Source: Symbiodinium natans
Lineage: Eukaryota > Sar > Dinophyceae > Suessiales > Symbiodiniaceae
Reading direction: 5' to 3'
DNA length: 42,500 nucleotides
Assembly (NCBI GenBank): GCA_905221605.1
Contig: CAJNDS010002240.1
Coordinates: 1 to 42,500, forward strand
Position 1 is the first letter of the stretch, and the number at the start of each line of letters is the position of its first letter. The translations under genes and the position numbers were made by a program. Below, in pieces: positions 9,206 to 17,424 of this stretch. The notes under the pieces were generated by a model that made no database searches, was not told where the DNA came from, and saw only the letters and a list, made by a program, of their open reading frames with translations.

Positions 9206-9671
9206 GGGGTTGTATCAAAACCCCGCGCAGTCGATTTTGAAACGAATTGCCCGAAGCGTTTGGGCCGTGCTTCTGACTCGTAAAACGATAATCAAGAAAA
9301 TAAACCGATAACTTTGTAGTAACAGGGCGGGCAGGCGCTATTCCAGTGATAAGCTTGTACTACAAATACATGAAAACATTGAAAACCCAGCCTGCTCAGC
9401 TTGCACTACAAGTCAACGGAAACCTAGCCGGTTTCAGTACTAAGCTTGTACAACAAATCAATGAAAACCCAGCCTGCTCAGGGGCACGTCCGTTCCAGTA
9501 CTAAGCTTGTACTACAAATCAACGAAAACCCAATCGGCTCACGGGAACGTCGGTTCCAGTACTAAGCTTGTACTACAAATCAACGAAAACCCAACCGGCT
9601 CACGGGAACGTCGGTTCCAGTACTAAGCTTGTAGGATGAATGGATTTAACTCGGGGTTTTTATACAAGCCC
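9206..9671. mobile_element. 466-bp inverted-repeat element with ATAT target duplication
   Basis: Ends are GGGGTTGTATCAAAACCCCG (left) and, reversed, GGGCTTGTATAAAAACCCCG (right). ATAT flanks it at 9202-9205 and 9672-9675. Removing the element and one ATAT restores the sequence of the paralogous tandem-unit junction at 8860-8880, so the empty site is present in the same window. Much of the interior is a minisatellite. No transposase is encoded, so it is non-autonomous. Confidence 0.8.
9345..9640 (+). repeat. 60-bp minisatellite inside the inverted-repeat element
   Basis: AAGCTTGTAC (or AAGCTTGTAG) recurs near 9351, 9443, 9502, 9563 and 9624. Spacing is about 60 bp for the last three intervals and 92 bp for the first. 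The units also share TTCCAGTACT, AATCAACGAAAACCCA and GGAACGTCGG. Confidence 0.85.
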
Positions 9672-10020
9672 ATATAAGGTTATAAGGTTCTTATCCTATA
9701 GAGTTTAGCGTTATAACCCTAAACCCAAACACTATATGCTTTCAGGCTTAAGGAAAACAGTAAAGTGATTAAATCCCTGAGGGTTACGTTTTTGCAATGC
9801 CCTAGACCTTAAACTCTAAACCTTTAACCTCTTATAGGGTTTAAACCCTATAGGGCTGCACTATAGGGTTTAAGGTTTAACCTAGGTTGAATGCCCAAAC
9901 CTGAATTTAATTCAACCTTTAAACGCCTTATAAGGCTTAAAGGTTTTAATGTCTAAACCTGATGCACCTAAGGTCAGGGCATTTATACCGTCGGCGTTAT
10001 AACCCTAAACCCTCGTACAT
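9672..10020 (+). repeat. Tandem unit T, copy 3
   Basis: Continues the third copy after the inserted element. It keeps the AGAGTTTAGCGTTATAAC and GTTACGTTTTTGCAATGCCC blocks and ends near CCCTAAACCCTCG. Confidence 0.85.
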
Positions 10021-10395
10021 CTGCTTTGCACTCGCAACAAAATCAACTTCATCCAAAACACTGCATCACATTCAAAAAAACTCCGCCTCACAACAGTCCC
10101 CTCTCTAGGGTTTAGGGTTTAGGGTTTAGGGTTTAGGGTTTAGGGTTTAAAAGGAGACAAAATTAGCATACCATCTCCACAGGCTCCTAGAAAATGTGGC
10201 CCTTGCGAAACCCAAGACCCTGTAGACCGGCCTTACTAAACCCCCTAAACCCTGAACCCGAACTAGTTCATGGTTGGGATAATATGAATTAAATAACTAA
10301 ATGTGTATTCCGTATTGGGTTTAAGTACCCTTCAGAATGTAAAATGGTACCCAACTATGACAAAGCTAAACCCCAAACTCCCAACAACCTAGCAC

Positions 10396-10500
10396 CCTTG
10401 GTCCTTGAAGCGGTCGCCGCTCTCCACGCCAAAGTTGCCCCACTTCGCGAGCCGAAGGCGCCAACGGGCAGCCTCTTCCCAGAGATCCGCCTCCTGGAGC
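10396..10500 (-). CDS. Block A exon 6
   Basis: 105 nt from CGCAG|G at 10501/10500 to CCAAGG|GTGCTAGG at 10396/10395. It reads LQEADLWEEAARWRLRLAKW then GNFGVESGDRFKDQ. The frame is convincingly coding: amphipathic, Trp-rich, with high G/C in third positions. It would splice across 2.9 kb of repeats (7512-10395) to A7 in matching phase. Function unknown. Confidence 0.7.
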
Positions 10501-10506
10501 CTGCGA

Positions 10507-11240
10507 GATGTTAGGGTTTAGGGTTCAGGGGTTTAGGTCTTAGGGTCTAGGGGTGGGTTTAGGGTTTAGGGTTTAGGGGTTTAGGGGTTTAGGGGTTTAG
10601 GGGTTTAGGGGTTTAGGGGTTTAGGGGTTTAGGGGTTTAGGGGTTTAGGGGTTTAGGGGTTTAGGGGTTTAGGGGTTTAGGGGTTTAGGGGTTTAGAGGG
10701 GTTGAGGGGTTTAGGGTTTTAGGGTTTTAGGGTTTTAGGGTTTAGGGTTAGGGTTAGGGTTCAGGGTTTAGGGGTTTAGGGGTTTAGGGGTTTAGGGGTT
10801 AGGGGTTTAGGGGTTTAGGGGTTTAGGGGTTTAGGGGTTTAGAGGGGTTTAGGGGTTTAGGGGTTTAGGGTTTAGGGGTTTAGGGTTTTAGGGTTTTTGG
10901 GGTTCAGGGGTTCAGGGGTTCAGGGGTTCAGGGGTTTAGGGGTTTAGGGGCTTAGGGGTTTAGGGGTTTAAGGGTTTAGGGGTTTAGGGGTTGAGGGGTT
11001 GAGGAATTTAGGGGTTGAGGGGTCGAGGGGTTCAGGGGTTTAGGGGTTCAGGTTTTAGGGTCTAGGGGTTTAGAGTTTAGGGGTTTTCGGGTTTTAGGGT
11101 TTAGGGTTTTAGGGGTTTAGGGGTTTAGGGGTTTAGGGGTGTAGGGGTTTAGGGGTTTAGGGTTTTAGGGTTTTAGGATCTTAGGGTTTTGGGGTTTAGA
11201 GTTTTGGGGTTTTAGGGTTTTAGGGGTTTAGGGGTTTAGG
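10507..11240 (+). repeat. Telomere-like array with octamer TTTAGGGG
   Basis: About 0.7 kb dominated by the 8-mer GGGGTTTA instead of the 7-mer, with TTCAGGGG, TTGAGGGG and TTTTAGGG variants. It lies in the intron between A5 and A6. Confidence 0.95.
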
Positions 11241-11295
11241 GCTTCTGGGCTGTAGAGTTGTGGATTTAGGGTAGTTGCGTGCAGGACGCCCGAAC

Positions 11296-11338
11296 CCTCC
11301 GAAAGGCAGAAAAGGGGCACCCCTCGGTTGCCTGGAGC
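11296..11338 (-). CDS. Block A exon 5, 43 nt
   Basis: Acceptor TTCCAG|GCTCC (11339/11338) and donor GGAGG|GTTCGGG. In the frame set by A4 it reads SRQPRGAPFLPFG. Another frame (APGNRGVPLFCLSEG) is also open, so the frame here rests on phase agreement with A4 and A6. Confidence 0.45.
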
Positions 11339-11613
11339 CTGGAACTAAGCCTAACCCTACACGTGCCCTAAACCCTAAACCCTAAAACCTAAACCCTAAA
11401 CCCCACACCGGAAACTCAGACTTAGCTGCACAACGTTCGAGTGAACGTCTTGGGGCGGTTGGGCTCTAGAGCCTAAGCCCCAAACACACTCTACACATCG
11501 TGAGCCCGTTAAACCCGCAAACCCCATTAGTCATCATTAGTCCCTACAAGCCCTAAACCCTAAACCCCTTTAGGCAAGGCAACTTCACATGGCTGCACTT
11601 GGGTCAGGGTTAC

Positions 11614-11696
11614 GGGTTCTTAGGGGCTTTGGGGTCCAAGGTTTGGTCTCAAGGTTGGCCATAAGATCCTCTTCAACCGTCAAATTCCCCAAGAAC
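11614..11696 (-). CDS. Block A exon 4
   Basis: Acceptor AGATAG|G at 11697/11696; donor ACCC|GTAACC. It reads FLGNLTVEEDLMANLETKPW followed by a Pro/Lys stretch. Phase 2 at entry matches A3. The intron before it contains an inverted-repeat element. Confidence 0.65.
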
Positions 11697-11722
11697 CTAT
11701 CTAGCTCTGATTTTCAAGGCTG

Positions 11723-11840
11723 CTTGGAGGTTCGTGGGGGCACTTATAACCCCAATTAGAACTTATAAGGCCCCTAAGTCCCCTAAGTAGGTTCGAAGTA
11801 GACTTACAAGTGGGGATAGAAGTACCCATGAACCTCCAAG
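11723..11840. mobile_element. Introner-like element with CTTGGAGGTTC inverted ends
   Basis: Ends CTTGGAGGTTCGTGGG and, reversed, CTTGGAGGTTCATGGG, with CACTTATAACCCC and TACTTCTATCCCC continuing the similarity inward. It sits inside intron 11697-11850 between A3 and A4. On the coding strand that intron starts GCCTCCCCCA immediately before the inverted end and finishes GCTAGATAG, a GC-AG intron of 154 nt. No coding capacity. Confidence 0.7.
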
Positions 11841-11850
11841 TGGGGGAGGC

Positions 11851-12107
11851 TCTGCAACCGAACCGAGCCTGGGGCTTGGTTTGTCCCAGGTCTGGGCCAA
11901 CAACCAGTTGCTGTCATCGCCGAAATCAGGAACGTGCTGTTGGATCCAGTGCCAATGGCCGTCGGCAATCCAGCTAACTTGGCGGAAGACCTCGCTGTCC
12001 GGGATTTTGTCCTGGCATACTTGCAGAATCCGCTCGCAGATCTTCTGATGGCTCTGGTCCATGCCGCTTCTGCCGCGGTCGGTCGTTGTATGTCTCAAAA
12101 AGGAAGA
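11851..12107 (-). CDS. Block A exon 3, 85 codons
   Basis: A clear coding segment: MDQSHQKICERILQVCQDKI, then PDSEVFRQVSWIADGHWHWI and DDSNWLLAQTWDKPSPRLG. The acceptor is taken as GTGCAG|TCT at 12108/12107 and the donor as a GC site at 11850. The Met at 12062-12060 is in an ATGG context and could be a start codon. I prefer continuation because A1 and A2 join in phase 0. Domain not recognised. Confidence 0.75.
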
Positions 12108-12220
12108 CTGCACACCTCTACACACCACAAGAACCTCCACAAGACCTCGAAACACCACACTCAGGCTTCAGCTCAAAGATCCTGACATGTGCAACGCCGT
12201 GCCCCAAAACCATGGACCCA

Positions 12221-12260
12221 AAACCCTAAACCCTAAACCCTAAACCCTAAACCCTAAACG
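12221..12260 (-). repeat. CCCTAAA array in intron A2-A3
   Basis: About five heptamers between exon A2 and exon A3, followed by a unique stretch. Confidence 0.9.
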
Positions 12261-12298
12261 CCCAAAACCCTAAACCTCCAAACATATTGAGACATGAC

Positions 12299-12379
12299 CT
12301 CTGGGCGCCCTATGTATCGAGCCATGCGCCTGCGGCCATCAACGGGCTCTCGCGTGGACCACGGGCAAGGATCAACATG
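12299..12379 (-). CDS. Block A exon 2
   Basis: Exactly 27 codons between ACAAG|CAT (12380/12379) and CAGAG|GTCATG (12299/12298). It reads HVDPCPWSTREPVDGRRRMA and ends RYIGRPE. Symmetrical phase 0-0. A CCCTAAA block lies on either side of it. Confidence 0.6.
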
Positions 12380-12436
12380 CTTGTCACCCTAAACCCTAAA
12401 CCCTAAACCCTAACCCCTAAAACCCCTAAACCCTAC

Positions 12437-12528
12437 AGGGTTTAGGAGCCCTGGGCTCGAGACCAGCATGTACAGCGCAAAGCGCTTCATCTCCAGGTCG
12501 TACCTTGCGCATGCCGCAGCGTCCGAGT
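12437..12528 (-). CDS. Block A exon 1 (first clear exon of this run)
   Basis: Acceptor AAACAG|AC at 12529/12528, donor AACCCT|GTAGGG. It reads SDAAACARYDLEMKRFALYM then LVSSPGLL. Upstream, 12532-12680 is open on the same strand in more than one frame (LREAQEREFKRIKFARAP in one) and probably holds another exon plus a short intron that I cannot place. Confidence 0.6.
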
Positions 12529-12689
12529 CTGTTTTTGAAGATGCCCGCAGTTTGCTTCAAAGTTCATGGGCAGTTCTAGGCAACAAGCAAGGAAAAAATA
12601 GGGAATTGGCACCGGGGCTCTTGCGAACTTGATTCGCTTGAACTCCCTCTCTTGTGCCTCTCTAAGGACAAACAGACAGACACCCAATC

Positions 12690-13180
12690 GATTTGGAGGG
12701 GACCTTAGAACGGGGAGGGGCGGGGGAGAAGAGGGGAGAGTCCCGAAGCCGTACGTAAACTCAGAAGGTACTCAGGACTTTGAGTTTAGGTTTGTTTGGG
12801 TTTTAGGGTTTTGTTCAGGTTTTTTCTCGTGTTTTGGAGATGTTGGCCTAGCTTAGGTTCTGCTGCTAGGCTTCTTGTACTCGTTTCTTTGCTGTTATGC
12901 TAGCTTAGGTTCTGTTGTTATGTTTCTTGTACTCGTTGCTTAGGAAATGTTATGCGAGCTTAGGTTCTGTTGTTATGTTATGTGTTTACGTTTGAACTAA
13001 TGCAGAAGTTACTTTTTGTTGGGGGAGGGGGAGGTAGGGTTTAGGGGTAGGGCGGTTGGGCTTCTCTTTGTGGTCGGGTGGGGGAGGGATGGGAGGGAGG
13101 AAGGGGGAGTAGCGACAAGCTTGTGCTCTGGAGATTGGAACCCTAAGCCCTAAGCCCTTGACGTACATGCTAAACCTTTA
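12690..13180. other. G-rich and T-rich spacer, no clear exon
   Basis: Contains GGGGAGGGG-type purine runs (12711-12740, 13020-13110) and a three-fold repeat of TTAGGTTCTG(C/T)TG around 12855, 12905 and 12960. I see no convincing reading frame. Confidence 0.4.
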
Positions 13181-13239
13181 AATCAGGGGTTAAGAAGGGT
13201 TGGAGTATGAAGATAGGACTGAAATGGGATCCCCCCCCC

Positions 13240-13431
13240 CCCCCCGGCGGAAGCCTTCTCCCTAGAATCTCTGCGGTGCAGCATCCAGCATGATTGAGTT
13301 CCTTTAAGGTCTGAGGAGTCTAGATTTAAGGGTCTCACGTTATACCCCCAAAATGTGATGGGATCCCCAACTTGAAAAAAGTTGCCCAAGCCATTTTTTA
13401 GGAAGGGTCCCACCACTGCCAAGACAATATG
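13240..13431 (-). CDS. Block B exon 23 (borders uncertain)
   Basis: Open frame reading VLAVVGPFLKNGLGNFFQVG then DPITFWGYNVRPLNLDSS. The acceptor may be TTGGAG|C at 13432/13431. A good donor (AAC|GTGAGA) lies about halfway, so the true exon may end near 13338. A 13-base C run lies just beyond the lower border. Confidence 0.5.
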
Positions 13432-13784
13432 CTCCAAGCCACTCCTTTCAAATCCTAAACCCTAAACTCTAAGAGTTTTGGGATTAGGATTTGGGGTACC
13501 TACCTGTAGGTTGCTCCCATGAGCCGAGTAAGCCCGCATTCTAGGATTTTAGACTTTAGAGTTTCAAAGCCCTGAATCCTAAACCTCGACACTCTGCCCT
13601 AATCGTTGCGTACCAGAAGCCCCTGGAAGCTTCGGGGTTCCTGGTTTTAGAGTTTATCTACAAGTTTTAGGGCTTGTTGTGCGTACCCCCTAGGGCCTAG
13701 GGGTTTTGGTTTAGGGCTTCCGCCCCTATGTTTCCGTGGACGCTAAACCCTAAACCCTAAACCCCCAAAGGTCTGGGGGGGCAC

Positions 13785-13869
13785 CCATGGTGTGCAGCAT
13801 GAAAGCCCATGGGGTAGAAGATCACGCCGGAGATGGACATCTCAGCGCAGGATCTAGAGTTTGCGGATG
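13785..13869 (-). CDS. Block B exon 22
   Basis: Reads SANSRSCAEMSISGVIFYPM then GFHAAHH. Donor ATGG|GTGCCC at 13785/13784. The acceptor is best placed at CCAAG|CA (13870/13869), the exact end of the inverted-repeat element; CTCTAG or GCTGAG a little downstream are alternatives. Joins B21 in phase 1. Confidence 0.6.
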
Positions 13870-13987
13870 CTTGGAAGCTCTTTTGACGCAGTAGGTCTAC
13901 TTAGTATCGCCTAGAAGCCCTCTTACAATCCCCATAACCCACCTTACTTACCCCACTTACTAAGTCAAAAGGGCTTCCAAGTAACGC
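13870..13987 (-). mobile_element. Introner-like element, GC-AG intron of 118 nt
   Basis: On the coding strand the intron reads GCGTTA, then CTTGGAAGCCCTTTTGAC, and ends with the inverse GTCAAAAGAGCTTCCAAG. The inverted repeat therefore reaches the 3' splice site. Flanking exons B21 and B22 stay in frame after removal. A partial relative (CTTACTAAG then CAAAAAGGGCTTCCAAGTAA) is at about 25126-25156. Confidence 0.65.
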
Positions 13988-14056
13988 ATTCAAATCTGCA
14001 AGCCGAAACAGTTAAATCAAAGCTGCCTGAAAGCTGTGAAATGGCCAGTGCCATGT
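13988..14056 (-). CDS. Block B exon 21
   Basis: Acceptor CTCTCAG|AC at 14057/14056. It reads MALAISQLSGSFDLTVSACR then FE before the GC donor. The acceptor phase agrees with B20. Confidence 0.6.
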
Positions 14057-14558
14057 CTGAGAGCCCGAAACCCTAAAGTGTCTTTAAAAGCCCTAAACCT
14101 GTGAACCCTTTGAAACCCAAACCCTGGATGAGAACCTTTAAACCCCAAAGCGTTTATGCCTGGGTTTCAACACTGAGACCTTTAATTAAACCTTGACACC
14201 CGATAACCTTTGCGCTCAGGATGGATGGCTTAAATCACGGTACGTGCACGAGTTAGTGATAAGTATCGGGTTAGAGCTTCGGGCGTAGGGTCAAGAGTTT
14301 TGATGTGCAAATCGGATTCTAGCTATCAGTAGGACAGTTGGGTTTAGGGTTTATGGTTTAGGGTTGCCCAAACTCTAAACCCCAAACTCTAAACCCGAAA
14401 CCGTAAACCCTAAGCCCGGAACTCTAAACCGGAAACCCTAAACCCTAAGCCCTGAACCGAAGTCTGAGTAAGAGGAGAGTGAAATCGAGCCACCAGGGCT
14501 TGCAGGGTTCGGGCTTTGGGGCTCTTTAGGCCTAAACCCTAAACCCTAAACCCTAAAC

Positions 14559-14622
14559 CCACAACATTTGTGGAATGATCTTGGGAGACCGCCAGGGGCT
14601 CCATGATGTGAGCGGTGGTGTC
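14559..14622 (-). CDS. Block B exon 20
   Basis: Acceptor CTTGAG|GAC, donor TTGTGG|GTTTAGGG inside a telomere block. It reads DTTAHIMEPLAVSQDHSTNV. A second frame is also open; the chosen one splices in phase to B21. Confidence 0.5.
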
Positions 14623-14631
14623 CTCAAGTGA

Positions 14632-14990
14632 AGGGTTTAGGGTTTAGGGTTTAGGGTTTAGGGTTTAGGGTTTAGGGTTTAGGGTTTAGGGTTTAGGGTT
14701 TAGGGTTTAGGGTTTAGGGTTTAGGGTTTAGGGTTTAGGGTTTAGGGTTTAGAGTGTAGGGTTTAGGGTTTAGGGTTTAGGGCTTAGGGCTTAGGGTTTA
14801 GGGTTTAGGGTTTAGGGTTTGGGGTTTGGGGTTTGGGGTTTGGGGTTCAGGGTTTAGGGTTTGAGTTAGGGTTTAGGGTTTGGGGGTTGGGTTTCGGGGT
14901 TTAGGGTTTCGAGTTAGAGTCTGGGGTTTGGGGTTTGGGGTTTGCGGATGGAGCTTTTTGGCGCAGGGCTTCGTCTTTGGTGTTTTAGGG
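14632..14990 (+). repeat. Interstitial TTTAGGG array with TTTGGGG variants
   Basis: Starts with about 16 near-perfect heptamers, then TTTGGGG and mixed variants to about 14940. It lies between B19 and B20. Confidence 0.95.
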
Positions 14991-14991
14991 C

Positions 14992-15074
14992 TTAGTGAAG
15001 CAGATCTTGCAGTCATCCAACTCCACAGAGGGGATAGCAATTGACAAGACATCCTCGGCTATCTCGATGACCAC
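14992..15074 (-). CDS. Block B exon 19
   Basis: Strong coding appearance: VVIEIAEDVLSIAIPSVELD then DCKICFTK. Acceptor GAACTAG|GTG at 15075/15074. The donor is uncertain (possibly ACTAA|GCCC). Phase to neighbours not resolved, so another small exon may be missing. Confidence 0.6.
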
Positions 15075-15094
15075 CTAGTTCATCCTGAGCTCTC

Positions 15095-15324
15095 CCTAAA
15101 CCCTAAACCCTAAACCCTAAACCCCAAACCCTGAAAACCCTAGATCACCCCAACCACCTCAAAGCAAAAGGAGTGGAACAGAGGCCAAGACCCCTCCAGA
15201 CTTCCCCCTAAACCCTAAACCCTAAACCCTAAACTCTAAACTCTAAACCCTAAACCCTAAACCCTAAACCCTAAACCCTAAACTCTAAACCCTAAACCCT
15301 AAACCGCAACCCCCCCCCCCCCCC
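15095..15324 (-). repeat. CCCTAAA arrays ending in a C run
   Basis: Two heptamer blocks (15095-15125 and 15208-15305) separated by about 80 nt of other sequence. The second is followed by a run of 14 C next to exon B18. Confidence 0.9.
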
Positions 15325-15326
15325 GC

Positions 15327-15419
15327 CCTTGAGAAAAGCGGCCTTCATCCCGAAGCAGGAGAAGACCTCGTAGCAGGCGAGGCCGTGACAGGCATGGTCG
15401 GCCCTAGGCGACTCAACAG
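15327..15419 (-). CDS. Block B exon 18
   Basis: Acceptor TCAAAG|CT at 15420/15419. It reads VESPRADHACHGLACYEVFS then CFGMKAAFLK. Cys/His-rich, but I see no standard zinc-finger spacing. The donor is probably a GC site at 15326. Confidence 0.6.
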
Positions 15420-15454
15420 CTTTGAGCTCGGGTCTCGGGTTGCGGGTGTGGGGC

Positions 15455-16130
15455 TAAGGGTTTAGGGTTTGGGGTTTAGGGTTTGGGGTTTAGGGTTTGG
15501 GGCTTAGGGTTTAGGGTTTGGGGTTTACGGCTTAGGGTTTGGGGTTTGGGGTTTGGGGTTTGGGGCTTGGGGCTTTCGGGCTTTCGGGCTTTAGGGTTTT
15601 GGGGTTTGGGGTTTAGAGTTTGGGGCTTTAAGGCTTTGGGTTAGGGTTTGGGTTTTGGGGCTTAGGGTTTTGGGCTCTAAGGTTTGGGGTTTTAGGTTTT
15701 TAGGGTTTAGGAAGTTTCGGGGCTGCAGGGATTTGGGACTTTAGGGCTTTAGGGGCTTTAGGGTTTGGGGTTTTGGGGTTTGGGTTTTGGGGTTTGGGGT
15801 GCTGGGGGTGTAGGGGTTTAGGGCTGGGGTTTTGGGGTTTAGGGTTTGGGGGTTTGGAGTTTGGGGTTCAACTCCTGCAGGGTTCAACCCTTGTAGGGGT
15901 GAGGGCTTCGGTTCAACCCCTATTGAGTTTAGTGTATGGGGTATGGGGTTGAGGGTGGCTTAGGCTTTCGGGTTCAGGCCCTTTAGGGTTTAGGGTTTAG
16001 GGTTTAGGGTTTAGGGTTTAGGGTTTAGGGTTTAAGGTTTAGGGTTTAGGGTTCAGGGTTTAGGGTTTACGGTTTAGGGTTTAGGGTTTGGGGGTTTAGG
16101 GTTTAGGGTTTAGGGTTTAGGGTTTAGGGC
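15455..16130 (+). repeat. Long degenerate TTTAGGG/TTTGGGG region
   Basis: About 680 bp of TTTGGGG, TTTTGGGG and TTTAGGG variants, ending in a cleaner TTTAGGG block (15985-16130). It separates B17 and B18. Confidence 0.9.
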
Positions 16131-16155
16131 TAGAGGGTGGAAGGCACCACAGCGC

Positions 16156-16230
16156 CTTGTGGACTGGCTGGTTTGTTTTCGGGGATTGCGTTTGTGGCAT
16201 GCTCTTCAACATGTCCATGGAACGACTTGA
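16156..16230 (-). CDS. Block B exon 17
   Basis: In the phase set by B16 it reads KSFHGHVEEHATNAIPENKP then ASPQ. An overlapping frame (SSRSMDMLKSMPQTQSPKTN) is also open, so the frame depends on the acceptor (GTAAAG|TC chosen). The donor may be a GC site at 16155. Confidence 0.45.
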
Positions 16231-16243
16231 CTTTACTTTAAAG

Positions 16244-16352
16244 GTAGTTCTATGGGCCCTTAATGTGGACCCTTGCCTACATTGAAGGTTGTATGGGGCC
16301 TGTAAGGGGTATATCCATTTAAGGGCCCCCATATTAAGGGACATGTAACTAC
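16244..16352. mobile_element. Inverted-repeat element family M1, copy 1 (109 bp)
   Basis: Ends GTAGTTCTATGGGCCCTTAA and, reversed, GTAGTTACATGTCCCTTAAT. The same termini bound 23735-23997. It lies in the intron between B16 and B17, next to a CCCTAAA stretch. Confidence 0.75.
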
Positions 16353-16452
16353 CCCAAACCCCAAACCCTAAACTTAAAACCTAAACCCTACACCCTAAAC
16401 CCTAAACCCAAATTCGACTGCAGATATGGGAACTAGGGGGCTAGAATCTTAC

Positions 16453-16516
16453 GTAAGGGCCCCCAAGGCGCAAGCCCCCCGAGTTGCTGGAGTTGCTGGA
16501 GTTGCTCCACTACAGC
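16453..16516 (-). CDS. Block B exon 16
   Basis: Acceptor CTTCAG|G (16517/16516) and a canonical donor CTTAC|GTAAGA. It reads AVVEQLQQLQQLGGLAPWGP. The Leu/Gln heptad-like pattern suggests a short coiled coil, with three tandem CTCCAGCAA-type repeats in the DNA. In phase with B15. Confidence 0.6.
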
Positions 16517-16707
16517 CTGAAGGTTCTGGTGTCATTCACTGTCATTCTGTTCAGGGTTTATTTAATTCGGTTTTAGGGTTTAGGGTTTAGGGTTTAGGGT
16601 TTAGGGCAACTACAGCCTTGTTGCTGTTGTATACACGCTGGGTCGCACAGCGGCATGGCGCTGCGCCGTCTTGGCACTTTGCGCATGCCGTATATAGCTG
16701 TCAGCAC

Positions 16708-16741
16708 ACACGTGTCTCGTAGGATCCTACGAGACACGTGT
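16708..16741. repeat. Perfect 34-bp palindrome
   Basis: Two 17-nt arms, no spacer, centred on GGATCC at 16722-16727; each arm contains CACGTG. It lies in the intron between B15 and B16. Confidence 0.95.
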
Positions 16742-16755
16742 CCTCCAGAAGTAAC

Positions 16756-16804
16756 CTTAAACCCTAAACCCTAAACCCTAAACCCTAAACCCTAAACCCT
16801 AAAC
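16756..16804 (-). repeat. CCCTAAA array starting the intron after B15
   Basis: Seven heptamers directly adjoining the B15 donor (CTTAGG|GTTTAGGG on the coding strand). Confidence 0.95.
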
Positions 16805-16892
16805 CCTAAGAAGCCCTGACTTGAAACACCCGGGCATCCCCAGCTTCGAGAACTGTGCGGAGGTGAGACGGACACTAAATGCGCCAAGCACG
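16805..16892 (-). CDS. Block B exon 15
   Basis: Acceptor CCAAAG|C at 16893/16892, donor in the telomere repeat. It reads VLGAFSVRLTSAQFSKLGMP then GCFKSGLLR. In phase with B14 and B16. Confidence 0.65.
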
Positions 16893-17163
16893 CTTTGGGC
16901 TTGCGCCAGGGTTTAGGGTTTAGGGTTTAGGGTTTCAGGGTTTAGGGTTCAGGGTTTTAGGGTTTTAGGGTTTGGGGCTTCGGGATATCTTCCACTCAGT
17001 GTAGGGCCAACAAGCTCCCCAACAAGTCCGATGAAGTAGCACTATACCGCTACTTGAAGCATCGGGGGGGCTTAGTAAGTAGTCCTTACGTACGGTTAGC
17101 TGTTAGGCTGGGTCGGTAAGAAGGATAACCCCACCCACATACTCAGTCCCCCCGGTTCCTCCC

Positions 17164-17330
17164 CAAACCCTAAACCCTAAACCCTAAACCCTAAACCCTA
17201 AACCCTAATCCCTAAACCCTAAACCCCAACCCCCCTTTCAAATCCCCAAACCCTAAACCCTAAAGCCCAAACCCTAAACCCTAAACCCCAAACCCTAAAC
17301 CCCAAACCCTAAACCCCAAACCCCCTTACG
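17164..17330 (-). repeat. CCCTAAA / CCCCAAA array
   Basis: About 20 heptamers alternating CCCTAAA and CCCCAAA, just downstream (coding sense) of the B14 donor. Confidence 0.95.
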
Positions 17331-17348
17331 ACGTCCCACAGTGCTCAC

Positions 17349-17422
17349 CGCCGGTAGGTTGGCAGGGCGCGCGCATCCACGCGCTGGCGCCTTCCAGCTG
17401 ATAGGAGGGCTCTCAGGTCGAG
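17349..17422 (-). CDS. Block B exon 14
   Basis: Acceptor TATAAG|CTC at 17423/17422; canonical donor CGGCG|GTGAGC. It reads LDLRALLSAGRRQRVDARAL then PTYR. High G/C in third positions. Confidence 0.6.
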
Positions 17423-17424
17423 CT

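Noticed and set aside
9345-9640. CRISPR array
   Set aside because: The 60-bp units are contiguous minisatellite copies without unique spacers, in a eukaryotic context.
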